DNA from: Leucophora obtusa
Lineage: Eukaryota; Arthropoda; Insecta; Diptera; Anthomyiidae
DNA: 64,000 nucleotides
Reading direction: 5' to 3'
Assembly: GCA_949987735.1 (NCBI GenBank)
Contig: OX465295.1
Span: 243,182,079 to 243,246,078, forward strand
Shown here one piece after another: positions 8,809 through 19,733 of this stretch. The notes under the pieces are model-generated. The model did not search any database. It was not told the origin of the DNA and saw nothing but the letters and a program-made list of their open reading frames with translations. How positions within the stretch are numbered: position 1 is the stretch's first letter; each line of letters starts with the position of its first letter. The translations under genes and the position numbers were made by a program.

Positions 8809-10513
8809 ATGAATTACAACAATTTCAAAAAGAACACACAAGTCAGAATGTTAATCAATAAATTCAAGACAATAAGGGATAAAATTATCAAAGTAAAGTC
8901 TACAATAACTTTCTTGATACGTTGCAGAAATACCGGAATTATACCAAAATTTATCTCAAATTCTACCAAGAATGTCTCAAATATTTTTAAGATGGAGGGA
9001 CTTTTGGCGATTCAGAACAATATTCATAATTATATACAAGATTTACACAACAAAATTTTAAGATTAACATTAAAAGAAAAACACCAGTTACTGAAACATT
9101 TTCAAAGTGAGATAGAATTGATAAAAAATAATTTAGAGAGATATTTAACTGAAACTGAAATGAGAGAATTTTTAAGATATCAAGAGATAATTGCAACATC
9201 ATTTAATGAGAAGGTAAGAAGAGTTCATAAAAAGGAAATTTGAATGTTTAAGGGAAATACAAAGGAAAGAGTTAGGAATTAGATTAAATAAGAAATGGTT
9301 TATTAATAAGACTGACTTAGATATTCCGACAGACGTACAGTGGATACTTTCATTAGGTCACAAACAGTTAAAAGAGAAAATTTTCCGAAGTTGAATATGA
9401 TAACTGATGCAGAGGACTGTATACAGACAATACCAGATAAGGAAGAACAAGAAATAGCTAGAAATAGATTAACAAATGTAATTAATAGCCATTTGAATAG
9501 AATAAGATTGACAAACAGAGATAGATACATTTTGGATAAGGTAAAAGAAGCCGAAATTTTCTTAAAAAAGAATAGGGATTTATTTATATTGAGATCTGAT
9601 AAGGGAAATACAACTGTAGCTATAAAGAAAAAAGATTATGATATGAGAATGAACAATATCGTAGGAGATATTACAAAATATAGTTTACAAAATAGGGATC
9701 CAACGAGTAGATTACAAAAGATTAATAATAACTTAGTTGATGAACTTTTTAAAAAGAAAATTATTATGAATACAGAGAAAATTAAACTTAAGACTAATAT
9801 TTCAACAGCACCTAGATTATATGGACTACCTAAAATTCATAAAGAAGAATTTCCATTGAGACCAATTTGTTCTTTTATTAATTCTCCATCATATGAACTC
9901 TGTAAATACATTACTAACATTTTAAAGAAGATTACAGAAGAATCTAAGTACAATGTAAAGAACTCACTTGAATTTAAGAATAGATTATTGAACAAACAGA
10001 TACAGAATGATGAAAAATTAGTTTCTTTTGATGTAGTTTCTTTATTCCCAAGTATTCCTGTTGATTTGGCAATGAATATTATAAGGGGAAAATGGAATGT
10101 TATTAAGGAATATACAACTATTGAAAAAGGCTTATTTTTCCGTATTTTGAAATTTTGTATAGAGGATAATAGATACTTTCAATACAGTGAGAAGATATAT
10201 TTACAACGGAAAGGACTTCCAATGGGATCACCTGCTTCTCCAATTGTGGCTGATATAGTTATGGAAGAATTATTGGACACTTGTATTGAAAAACTTGATG
10301 TTAGACCAGTGATAATGATTAAATATGTGGATGATCTATTTTGTATCATTTCTGAAAATGCAATTGATGATATGTTTTTAATACAGAACATAATTATAAA
10401 CGTCGGTATATATTAGAAATGTTACAGATACACCAACAAAAAATAGAATTAACTTTAAAGCAGATATTGAAAATGTAGCTCAGAATTATAGATATTTAAT
10501 ACAAAAGAAATAA
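8809..10513 (+). pseudogene. Penelope copy C: N-terminus and RT, internal deletion removes endonuclease
   Basis: The only copy with the N-terminal region: 8809-9243 is a basic, helical domain starting MNYNNFKKN, then a frameshift near 9243, then 9340-10416 with the pre-RT region (FILRSDKGNTTVAIKKKDYD), RT motifs and KYVDDLFCI. Directly after NAIDDM (10374) the sequence jumps to the NTEHNYKRRYI segment, deleting about 0.7 kb that encoded the RT thumb and GIY-YIG domain, and only the last 40 or so codons remain, partly out of frame, to the stop at 10511-10513. Non-functional. Otherwise nearly identical to copies A and B. Confidence 0.88.
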
Positions 10514-10844
10514 CACACATTACATTAATTTATAACACATTATATTAATACATTTTTTATTGTTAATTATTGTTATTTTTGTTTGTTATACTTTTATACC
10601 AAAAACTTTGTTTGCTGGTATAAATGTATACATACAATTTATATTTGACAAATGCTTTTCAAAATTTTTTCAAGCTTTGAAATTGTTTATAATTTTTTCA
10701 ATTAATTGTTATTTCCTGAAGATGCTACACATTGGAGTAGCGAAATATCGAAAATAAAAAACTTTTTATAAATAAAAACCAAACCTTAAGCTCAAGAAAA
10801 TAGTAGAGTTAAAAATTAAAAAAGAAGGTTAAATAAACGAAAAG
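10514..10844 (+). repeat. Penelope 3' terminal region of copy C
   Basis: Non-coding 3' end, near-identical to 8440-8770 and to the inverted sequence at 5135-5430. It ends at the second copy of the 15-bp target duplication (10845-10859). Confidence 0.75.
10716..10745 (+). ncRNA. Hammerhead-ribozyme-like core, Penelope copy C
   Basis: CTGAAGA at 10716-10722, the same GCTAC/GTAGC arm and GAAA at 10742-10745 as in copy B. Position near the 3' end of the element agrees with hammerheads in other Penelope elements. Stem III is unclear. Confidence 0.42.
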
Positions 10845-10859
10845 AATTTTATTTTATAT

Positions 10860-11094
10860 GCATAAAAGTCGAATTTATGCTCATTATCAACAAGGTGCAA
10901 TTATACGTTTCGAATCTAGTTAACTGACCCCCAAATAAGCTAAAAAAATATGATTTTTTGCTATTTAGAAATTTTCATATAAAAAGTCGACTAATCGACT
11001 TTTACCTATAAAAAGTCGGAAAGTCGACTTTTCAAAATTTGAAAAAAGTTAAAAAGTCGAAAAGTCGACTTTTTGTTGCAACTATATAACCCTA
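10860..11094. other. hAT right end with GTCGAC subterminal repeats
   Basis: The last part of the hAT. Copies of AAAGTCGACTTTT-like motifs cluster at 10985-11080, mirroring the left end, and the terminus AACCCTA abuts the TSD. No coding capacity. Confidence 0.85.
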
Positions 11095-11102
11095 TATTGG
11101 TG

Positions 11103-11301
11103 GCAACAATAGAGACAATAACATTTACGTTCATGAATGTCTGACGGATGGTAACAGGGAATTAATGTTTTATTGCTCTGAACTGAAACGTCATCCTTTT
11201 CTATTCGTGGAACAGTTTTTGTTAGAATCAAGAGGAATCAAGAGTCAATATGTGTAATGGAAAAAGCGAGTGTGAATGCATGGATAATACCTTCAATATA
11301 A
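11103..11301 (+). pseudogene. LINE-A ORF1, C-terminal part
   Basis: In-frame continuation of ORF1 after the hAT: NNIYVHECLTDGNRELMFY, then a one-base frameshift near 11205, after which the frame reads VFVRIKRNQESICVMEKAS and ends at a TAA (11299-11301). The HECLT..NREL pattern and the terminal V.VRIK.....V...S motif are typical of the C-terminal end of Jockey/CR1 ORF1 proteins. With parts 95-511 and 1224-1451 it makes up one ORF1 cut by two transposons and one frameshift. Confidence 0.75.
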
Positions 11302-11537
11302 TATGTTTTGCACCTGTCTTTATAATTGTTTTTTTGCTTTAATATTTTTATTTTTATGTCATATATTTAATTTTTTAAACAAATTATTTACTTTTTAAAT
11401 TTAATGATTTTTATATTGTTTTTCTGCCATTTTTTCCAACAAACACCGTGATAATTAGCCATCATTTTTTAAAACTTAATGATGGCATTTAATACGAATA
11501 GTACTACTGACAATTTAAAAACAATGCTAGGAATTGT
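11302..11537 (+). other. LINE-A ORF1-ORF2 spacer and ORF2 start
   Basis: AT-rich spacer containing a clean hairpin (GCCATCATT ... AATGATGGC, 11458-11486). The ATG at 11482, inside the right arm of the hairpin, opens a short frame (MAFNTNSTTDNLKTMLGIVS) that may be the ORF2 N-terminus. It runs into a stop where the next MITE begins, about 11538. Confidence 0.45.
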
Positions 11538-12264
11538 GAGTAATTCTCAGTAGTTCAGTTAAAGAATTTATTAGTTAAAATCGAAAAAAAATGTAATTAA
11601 CTGAAATACTCGTTATCAACTAATGTTTCATTTAAACAACAACGATTTTGTTTAGTTACCCTGTAAATACCAATTTCAGTTACATTTGGATTGTCACTTT
11701 ATTTTAAAATAAATATAAAAAACAATTTTATATCGAATAAAAACATCTTTTTGTTAATCATTTGGTACGTGGAAAACATAAACCAATTCATTCTGTTAAA
11801 TTATATTCCTTAACATTTTATTGTAGTTAAGTGCATACATTTTTTCCACAGCGCGAATGAGAAATCGCCACATTTATCAAGCGAAAAGTACAAATAAATA
11901 ATAACGTGAAGCCATATGAATCAATGGAATTGGAAAGCCAATGAGCTATTCAACAATAGGTGGTTTGTTATTCATAATTTTACCTTAAATAAATTTAAAT
12001 AAAGATGCATGCATTGATGACATTGTTTTTGTTTTTAAATACATACAGTAAAGGTACATTTGAATTGTGTTAATATTAACTAAACAGAAAGTTTCATTCA
12101 TAACAACTACTAATTTCATTGCCTTTAACTGAGAGAACAGGGCTGAATAAATTTTTCAAAAATTAGTTATTTTCAATTAATATTATTAACTGAGGCTCAG
12201 TAAGGGGTATTTCACCTGAGACTCAGTTGAAAATTTAGTAGCCAGTAACTGAGAAATTTTTTCG
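11538..12264. mobile_element. Probable MITE with CTCAGTTA subterminal repeats
   Basis: A 0.7 kb non-coding AT-rich block that separates LINE-A ORF2's start from its endonuclease. The right end, read in complement, is CACACCGAAAAAATTTCTCA, and the left end shows the inner part ATTCTCAGTAGTTCAG. Motifs CTCAGTTA/TAACTGAG are scattered near both ends in both orientations. The left terminus appears eroded and I cannot define the target duplication, so the borders are approximate. Confidence 0.55.
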
Positions 12265-13270
12265 GTGTGTTTTCAAAAGAATATTGATGATAATATGTAC
12301 AGACTTTTAAATTTCGATCTTACTCGCCTCGATAGGAAAACTGATAAGCGGGGAGGTGGTATTGCCATATATTATAGAAAGCGTTTGAAATCCAGGGTTG
12401 TATTTTGCTCTAAGGAAAATATCAAAATTGAATTTCTTGCCGTTGAATTCGAAGGCACATATAACGCAAAATGCTTAGTTGTATTTGTTTACAATCCGCA
12501 CAGATCTAATAGTCTTTCTGATTTCTTCAGAAAACTTAATGATTATGCTATAAATTATGAAAATATTATCTTGTGCGGTGATTTCAACATCGATCTGTTA
12601 AGAAATGACTCCCTTGCGCAAAGTCTTATTGATGATATGAGCTCTTGTGGTTTAAAAATTATAAACTCTTCGCCAACACGTTTTGCTCATAGCCGCAGAC
12701 CTGCATTATTGGATCTTATGTGCTCCTCTTTTGATTCTATAACTATTGATTTTGATCAATTTTCGCTTGCTGGTGTCTCCGATCATGATATGTTATTCCT
12801 TACTAGCGGTATAAATCTCTGTTATCACAGTAAAGATGAACATATATTTTTTAGAGATTTTAATAGAATTAACATAGAACAACTTAACAACGACGCTGTG
12901 ACATTAAATTGGAATGAATGTTGGTATTTTACAAATGTCAATGACAAACTCAGTTGCTTATCTAACAACATATTGTTTTTGTTTGAAAAATATGTTCCAA
13001 TCAGGAAACTGAAAATAAATAATTCGACGCATCCATGGTTTAACAATGAAGTCAAATCTGCTATTAAATTACGTGACCGGCTCTTTTCCATCTGGAGGTC
13101 GAACCAATCGGATCATAACTAGGAAAAATATAGGATCGCTAGAAATAAAGTACACGTTGTTACAAAGAACATGAAATGTGTTTATTATAAAAGTAAATTA
13201 AGCAGTAGTCTTCCTGCTAAGGATTTGTGGAGAAATCTTGGTAATATTGGTATCAAAAAATCTAAAACCA
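12265..13270 (+). pseudogene. LINE-A ORF2: apurinic-type endonuclease, N-terminally deleted
   Basis: Exo-endo-phosphatase endonuclease of a Jockey/CR1-type LINE. Visible motifs: DKRGGGIAIYYR, LAVEFEG, ILCGDFNID, ...LLDLM and the terminal SDHDML. The first 60-80 residues of the fold, which normally carry the catalytic Asn and Glu, are missing where the MITE sits. A stop follows QSDHN at 13120; the same frame resumes as EKYRIARNK and MKCVYYKSKLSS up to the next insertion at 13271. It nicks the target DNA in the intact family. Confidence 0.85.
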
Positions 13271-14250
13271 CCCAACAAACAATTCCTTCCGTTTACGCAC
13301 CGCTTTCGGTCCGTCATAAACGGAATCCAACTCCGTATACGTACCGTTTTCTGGATCAGTATACGGACCTGAAAACTGAACATAAGGAACATCGAAACTG
13401 ATTCGAATCCGTTGAAAATCCGTCAATGACGGACCGTTATGTCGTGTTATAAACGGACAAGTCCGTTTAAAGTCCGTCAATGACGGATCGTTTACGGACC
13501 GTTATGTCATGTAAAAAACGGACTAGTCCGCTGAAAGTCCGTCAATACCGGACCGTTTCCGGACCATTATGTCGTGTAATAAACGGAGTGACTCCGTTTT
13601 AGAATGCCGTTTTCGGACTGTTACTACCTAAATTGACACATTACTAACTTTAATATTGTAAGTTTTTAATAGATTAATTAAATAATTTATTAATTTTGTT
13701 AAAAATTAAATTCATTAATCGGCCTCAAAATTCGCAAATATCTACAAGCAAAAGAAACAATTTATTAATCGAGGTTTAATTAAATGTATTCACGATTGAG
13801 TTTTTTCATATGCAATTCGCAAACTATCGTGAAAAAAAAACATAAAATTTCATAAACACTTACTATTTAATGATTCTATGTGAATTAAAGTCGTTTTTGC
13901 GACATCCAGAAACTTTTTTAACCGACTTTACCGCGCGACCCGTATTAAATTATTTAAATAATTCAATTTTGTGGACAAAAATTCACGAATAAACTGAAGA
14001 AAGACGATACCGTTAGCTCAGGAGTTCAAACTGATGAAAATTGGTGAAGTCCGTATTTAACGGTGCAGGAACGGATACACCAAAACGGATCCAAAACGTA
14101 TTATATTCGAAAATCCGAAAGTACGGTCCGTTATTGTTCCGTATACGTACAAGCTTTGACGGATACCGGTTTTACGGACCGATAGTGTTCCGTAAAAGCC
14201 GGATTGATGATTCCGTACATGCCGGAGAGTCCGTAAAAATGTTTCTTGGG
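13271..14250. mobile_element. CCCAA-ended DNA element with CGGTCCGT arrays, 2-bp target duplication
   Basis: 980 bp. Left end CCCAACAAACA, right end complement CCCAAGAAACA, flanked by CA on both sides (13269-13270, 14251-14252). Both ends are rich in a CGGTCCGT/ACGGACCG motif (13300-13610 and 14045-14240), separated by an AT-rich middle. A second full copy in opposite orientation lies at 37478-38491. No transposase. Subterminal arrays plus a 2-bp duplication are reminiscent of CACTA (EnSpm/CMC) elements, but the family is inferred only. It splits LINE-A ORF2 between endonuclease and RT. Confidence 0.8.
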
Positions 14251-15877
14251 CAATTGCGATATATGCCCTGAAACCATGAATGAATTTTTCTTAAAATCAA
14301 CAATAGAACATGATGCTAATTCGTTTCAGTTCAACGCCAATCTTTCTTTTTGTGGCAACTTGTTTAGCTTTGAGCAGTTCAGTGTCGAAAATGTTGGTGA
14401 AGCTATTATGAAACTTAGCTCGAATGCTGTGGGATACGATGGTATTAACCTAAAATTTGTAAAACTAGTTCTACCCTATATACTACCGTCTACTACACAT
14501 ATCTTCAATCACATTATAACAACATCTATTTTTCCATGTGATTGGAAGATAGTTAACATCATTCCAGTTGCTAAAAAGAATGCACCTTCTGCTCCTGGAG
14601 ATTTCCGTCCAATCAGCATTTTACCTACTTTATCTAAAGCTTTTGAGCGACTTCTTTCTTCACAAATTATTGAACATCTTACTATCAATAAACTTCTTTC
14701 TGAACATCAAACTTGTTATCGTGCTGGGAGAAGCTGCAACACTGCTAGTTATGGAGGACATCCGTTCGGCATATGACAGGGGTGACGTAACTATTCTTGT
14801 CTTAATTGACTTTTCTAAGGCATTCATACTGTCAACCATGATGTTTTAATATTAAAACTTGAAAAATATTACGGCTTTAGCAAATTTGCATGTAATCTTC
14901 TGAAATCATATCTTTCTGAACGTTATCAACGAGTTAACTCAAACAACGCATTTTCGAATATGAGACCAGTTTTTTCTGGTGTGCCGCAAGGTTCGATTCT
15001 TGGACCAATATTATTTAGTCTTTTTATCAATGACATAGTTTATTGCTGTAAAAGTTCTTTGGTTCATCTTTATGCTGATGATGCACAAATTTATTTATCT
15101 CGCCCATCAGGACTCCGTGAAGATCTGGTATATCGTTTAAATGAAGACTTACAAGAAATTTGCAGATGGTCACATGAAAATTATCTTTTTATAAACGCTT
15201 CAAAAACACAAGCACTTGCGATTTACAAAAATGACAGTTTAACTGCACTTCCGGACATTTATATGGAAACTGAACAAGTCAAATATATTAGTGTAGTTAA
15301 AAATCTGGGATTTATGGTCAACTCCCTTCTTAACTGTAAACACCATATCGACTACACTATAATCAAGATATATATCGTGCTAAGAAAGCTTTGGTATTCA
15401 TCACCATATGTACCCTGTGATATAAAATTAAAATTAGTTAAAACCCTAATTGTACCCTTTATTACCTATGGAGCTAACATATATGGGAATCTTGATGCAA
15501 TATCGAAACATAAATTGCAGATCGTTATCAATAATTGTGCAAGGTGCGTTTTTAATAAAAGGAAATACGATCGAATATCTCAATATTCTTTGCAAATTTT
15601 GGGATGTAGTTTAACATCATACTTAAATATTCGAAACGTTATTTTTTTACACAAAATATTTTACACACGACAACCAGACTATTTATACAACAAATTGACA
15701 ACTGGAAATTCTGCAGGCACGTGCAATATAATTCCACCTGATTATACATATCTCTCCTCCTCTAGAATGTTTTTTGTCAGTGCTATAAATCTTTGGAATA
15801 GTTTACCTCATAATCTTAAATCCGATGCCCGTGTGTTTGTTTTTAAAATGGCAGTCATAAAACATTATAATAGATAA
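14251..15877 (+). pseudogene. LINE-A ORF2: reverse transcriptase and C-terminal domain, frameshifted
   Basis: Jockey/CR1-type RT following the CCCAA insertion. Motifs in order: FRPISILPTLSKAFERLL (14607-14660), GRSCNTA, LIDFSKAF (about 14797-14822), GVPQGSILGPILF (about 14979-15017) and the catalytic LYADDAQIY (about 15070). A C-terminal domain with LWNSLPHNLKSDA closes at 15877. At least two frameshifts (near 14745 and 14822) break the frame, so it is dead. The same text is repeated at 25353-26979. Confidence 0.9.
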
Positions 15878-16934
15878 TTGATTGTTTAATTTTTATTATA
15901 ATTTTTTTATGTTTTTCTAATTTTTTAATTTTATATTAAAATTGTTTTTTAATTTAATTTATAATTAACATATTTGTTAAAATTTGTATTTATTTACTTA
16001 TTTTTGCTTAGCTTTTAAAAATAATATATCTTACATAAAATTTATAATGTCTGAGATACTGTTAAGAGACTTAAAGTCTTATTTGTGTCAAAATTTAAAT
16101 AAACTTAAACTTATTATAAGTATTTTTATTAAAATATATATTTATAATATACAATAATAAGTGTGCATTGTAATTATTGTAATATAAAATAAAGAAATAA
16201 CCAATTAAATTAATCAAATTGTTTTAATAATAAAATATAGCTTATAGTATATTTAGACTGGGCGAAAACTAGTGGTTTTTGGGCATTTTTAGTTTTTGAA
16301 CCAAAAACTACAAAATTAATTTGGTTTTTCCATACATTTCCATAGAATCTGAAAACCAGATGCTACCTGGTTTTTTGCCAAAAACCAAGTAAAAATATCT
16401 ACAATTTATATTTTTGATACACCAGGTTTCTTTTATAAGTAATTTTCGATACACTGTAATTAAAACAATTTTTGTTAGTTTTAATTATGTTCTTTGCATG
16501 GAGCGGATTGTACGCTCCCATGAATGTTAAGCAAAGGATTACTTTATTGGGTAAAATCGAACTTAATTTATAGTACATTATTGCTTACTAAGCAATTCTA
16601 TAAACAGTGGGAAATGAAGCAAATGGACTGAGAACTTTTGGTAAGATTCATAAAGTATGAAACAACGATAAATGTACAATACCAAAAGTGGTGACTGTTA
16701 CAGTGGTTGTTATAAGAGTTTGACTGAGTGTTCTCTGCTTAACTCACTGTAACTACAACGGTCATTGTACAACACAAATAGTGTGTATCGTATGTATTAT
16801 TACTTTGTAATATGATCCTTTAATTTCAATTACCCAAAATATTCTTGTGGGTAATAACGCGTACAATTTATGCTACACATGCTACACCTCCCTTTTACGG
16901 AAGAATGCTCATATAACAAAGTTGTATAAACATT
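15878..16934 (+). other. LINE-A 3' UTR followed by unassigned AT-rich sequence
   Basis: The LINE-A 3' UTR begins after the stop; possible polyadenylation-like AAATAAA occurs near 16098, and the LINE probably ends before 16210 although no clean tail or TSD is visible. From about 16260 to 16440 there is a patch of GGTTTTT/AAAAACC inverted motifs of unknown origin. No genes seen. Confidence 0.45.
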
Positions 16935-18280
16935 TGTAACGACGTGTTTTCCACTTTATGCTGGGGCAGAGCTCGCGGTTGCCCAAGGTCCGTTACAAAC
17001 TATTTATTTATTTCCAAAGAGAAAGAGAACACAACTTTGTTAATTTTTTTGTTAAACGCTATAATATTCTTTATTTACAACAATTTTTTTTTATATATTA
17101 TTTACAACACTAATGACACGATTACCGATATATATACGACACGGAGGTTATCCACGTTGTTGGCGAAGAGTAAGACAGTCTGAGGGAGAATAAAAACAAT
17201 GCGACGACCAATGTTCTCCCGTGTTACAATAAGCTTGACAGCTAAGGGGTGCGTGGTTGTGGGGACTGACCGAAAGAGACCGAAATGCAATCGCAATCTC
17301 CTGGCTTCTAAATTATATAAATGGGTGCGGACAGTCAAACCATCCACCCACAATATTTATCGTCCACACAACAGCCTGTCTCCGGGGTCAAGTGTAATGA
17401 GAATAATGCAGTCCAACCACAATTTCTCACAACAGACCACTAAATTAGACAATAGGCAGTCCAACCATCAATTTAAGATTATTTTAACTGACAGTCCAAC
17501 CATCAGTTTAATGTTGGCAGTCCAACTACCTATTTAAGACTATTTTATCTGACAGTCCAACCATCAGTTTAATATTTGCAGTCCAACCACCAATCTAAGA
17601 CTATTTTATCTGACAGTCCAACCATCAGTTTAATATTGGCAGTCCAACTACCAATCTAAGACTATTTTATCTGACAGTCCAACCATCAGTTTAATATTGG
17701 CAGTCCAACCACCAATCTAAGACTATTTTATCTGACAGTCCAACCACCAATCTAAGACTATTTTATCTGACAGTCCAACCATCAGTTTAATATTGGCAGT
17801 CCAACCACCAAAGTAAAGACTGTTTAATATATTGGCAGTCCAACCACCAATATAAGACAGTTTTATATATAAAACAGCACTAATTTAAGACTTTTAAATA
17901 TTGGCAGTCCAACCACCAATGTATGTCTTACCTCAACCCTGTCCGTTGACCGACTCCCCAAATGCATACAATACGCCTGCTTTTATACTGATTGATCGCA
18001 CACACAAATAAAATAAACAAACATAACACACAGCTGTCTTCAACACAAAGACGTAACATTAAGTAGTTTTTCGTATATACAGTGTTGTCTTTCCTGGTAG
18101 TATATACAGTGTTGTCTTTCCTGGTAGTACTTAATAATACTTACACCACTACCCACTAGAGGGTGTACTGTTGTCGATAAAGCCGTTAAATTTGAATTTA
18201 AATTAACAGAGTTAATTCAAATTTCTTTGATTAAGAAAAAATATGTTGACAAAAACGAGCTCGCGACTTTTGGCGTTACA
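16935..18280 (-). repeat. Gypsy-B LTR (3' LTR of a minus-strand element), copy 1
   Basis: 1346-bp segment with termini TGTAACGACG and GGCGTTACA, giving TG...CA ends with TGTAAC/GTTACA inverted tips. On the minus strand it lies just downstream of the integrase C-terminus, as a 3' LTR should. It contains a minisatellite (17395-17925) and a two-copy 26-bp tandem repeat (TATACAGTGTTGTCTTTCCT core, about 18075-18125). No partner 5' LTR survives at the other end of the element (41.3 kb), so the borders rest on the tips and position only. Confidence 0.65.
17395..17925. repeat. Minisatellite of CAGTCCAACCA units in the Gypsy-B LTR
   Basis: About 15 copies of GCAGTCCAACCACCAATCTA / ACAGTCCAACCATCAGTTTA alternating with AAGACTATTTTATCTG, giving a higher-order period near 60 bp. 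Identical array in the duplicate LTR at 28497-29027. Confidence 0.85.
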
Positions 18281-18383
18281 CATTCTTTTACAACAAAGAT
18301 TTATAAATTTAATTTGATGCTTATGTTTACTTATGATAAGTGCTTTATTGAATGAAAGTTTTTTATTGAATTTTATGTTATTG

Positions 18384-19558
18384 TTATTTTTTATAAATCT
18401 TAAGTCTATCTTTATGGACTATTTGTTCTTTTTTATTTTTCTTATCAACTATTGTTACATTATTTCTGAAATCTATATTTTTAATTTCATAAGGTCCTAT
18501 ATATTTAGGATCTAATTTATGCCCTGTATCATTTTTAAGCAAAACTAAATCTCCTATTTTAAAATTATAATCTAATGTACGCTTATCGTAATTAAATTTC
18601 TGCCTTTATTTAGATCGATCTAACATCTCGCGAGCTCTCCATGTGCAACTTCTAATCTAAATTTTACTTCCTTAGCATACTCATCTATGTTATAAAGTGG
18701 ACTAATTCTTTCTACTTCACTAAATTGTTCAAACATATTCGGTAATCTACCAAAAGCTAATTCATATGGGCAGTAGTCGTGAACAGACGATGGTGTGGTG
18801 TTAAAGCAGTACGTGAAGTACCTAAGCCATTCATCCCAATCATCTTTGTCAACGGATATGTACGATCTTACATACTCATTGAAAGTTCTATGACTCCTTT
18901 CTATCGTGCCCATTGTCTGATGGTGATAAGCAGTTGAGGTGAGTTTCTTCACCTTAAGAAGACTGCATAGTTCTGTCAGTAAAGAATTCTTGTACTCTGT
19001 ACCCATATCCGAAATGAACGTCTTCATTAGACCATAGGTAAGAACAAAATGTTCGAAAATTGCCTTTGCAATTGTTTTAGCGTTTTTGTCTGGTACGGGT
19101 ATTGTTACTAGATATTTTGTCATATCACATATTATAGTAACTGCATATTCATTTCCATTGTAGGAAATACAATATCAAATGGCTTTGCCGGCGTTGGCGT
19201 TATTATCATTGGACTTTTTAAGTTCTTTGTAGTTTTGGCTGTTTGACACTTTTGACATGATTTAACGTATTTCGTTACGTCTTTCGTGATATTTTTCCAA
19301 TAGTAATATCTTTTAATTTTGTTTAATGTTCTGGAAACACCGCAGTGACCTCCTTCTGCATGGTCTTCGTGGTATCGTTTCATTACATCTTGAATAGCTA
19401 TATTATTATTATCAATTCGGGTCACCTCATTTAGTAGCGCTACTTTTATATGATTCAAATATTTATTGCCCATTTGTTTGAATTCATTAATGGAGATAAA
19501 TTCCAAAATTTTCTCACTAGGTGCCATTTGTAATTTCGTAATGTTATGTTTACCGGCC

Positions 19559-19560
<2 letters not shown>
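18384..19560 (-). pseudogene. Gypsy-B integrase, copy 1
   Basis: Minus-strand C-terminal pol region of an mdg1/412-like Ty3/gypsy element. In order: HHCC zinc domain (YHEDHAEGGHCGVSRTLNKI, CQKCQTAK); core domain with second Asp in FISDMGTEYKN and Glu in MGTIERSHRT; C-terminal GPYEI module (about 18460) with the stop at 18384-18386. The sequence around FDIVFPTME (about 19140-19170) has lost the segment that should carry the first catalytic Asp and is out of frame; another shift lies near 18622. At 19560 the frame enters the (TTTA)n array; the rest of pol is at 36.5-39.9 kb. Confidence 0.88.

Positions 19561-19733
<173 letters not shown>

Larger units (their letters stand above)
5135..10844. 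mobile_element. Composite Penelope-like insertion of three partial copies
   Basis: Copy A is on the minus strand (5135-6940), copy B on the plus strand (6929 to about 8790) and copy C on the plus strand (about 8790-10844). One 15-bp duplication, AATTTTATTTTATAT, flanks the whole set (5120-5134 and 10845-10859), so the three copies behave as one insertion event. Copies A and B are 5'-truncated at the same place and meet head to head on a 12-bp palindrome; B and C are head-to-tail with B's 3' region serving as C's upstream repeat. This inverted plus tandem layout is characteristic of Penelope-like elements. None of the three copies is a complete coding unit. Confidence 0.9.
1452..11094. mobile_element. 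Non-autonomous hAT element carrying pogo and Penelope insertions
   Basis: Ends are TAGGGTT at the left and its complement AACCCTA at the right, flanked by identical 8-bp duplications TATTGGTG (1444-1451, 11095-11102). A TAGGGTT-type terminus with an 8-bp TSD is diagnostic of the hAT superfamily. Subterminal regions at both ends are arrays of AAGTCGACTTTT-like motifs. Without the nested pogo and Penelope elements the hAT is only about 1.7 kb and has no transposase, so it depended on a partner in trans. It split LINE-A ORF1, whose frame is restored by precise excision. Confidence 0.9.

Noticed and set aside
17395..17925. CRISPR-like array of regular repeats
   Set aside because: Units are imperfect, spacers are themselves repeated, there are no cas genes, and the setting is a eukaryotic LTR.
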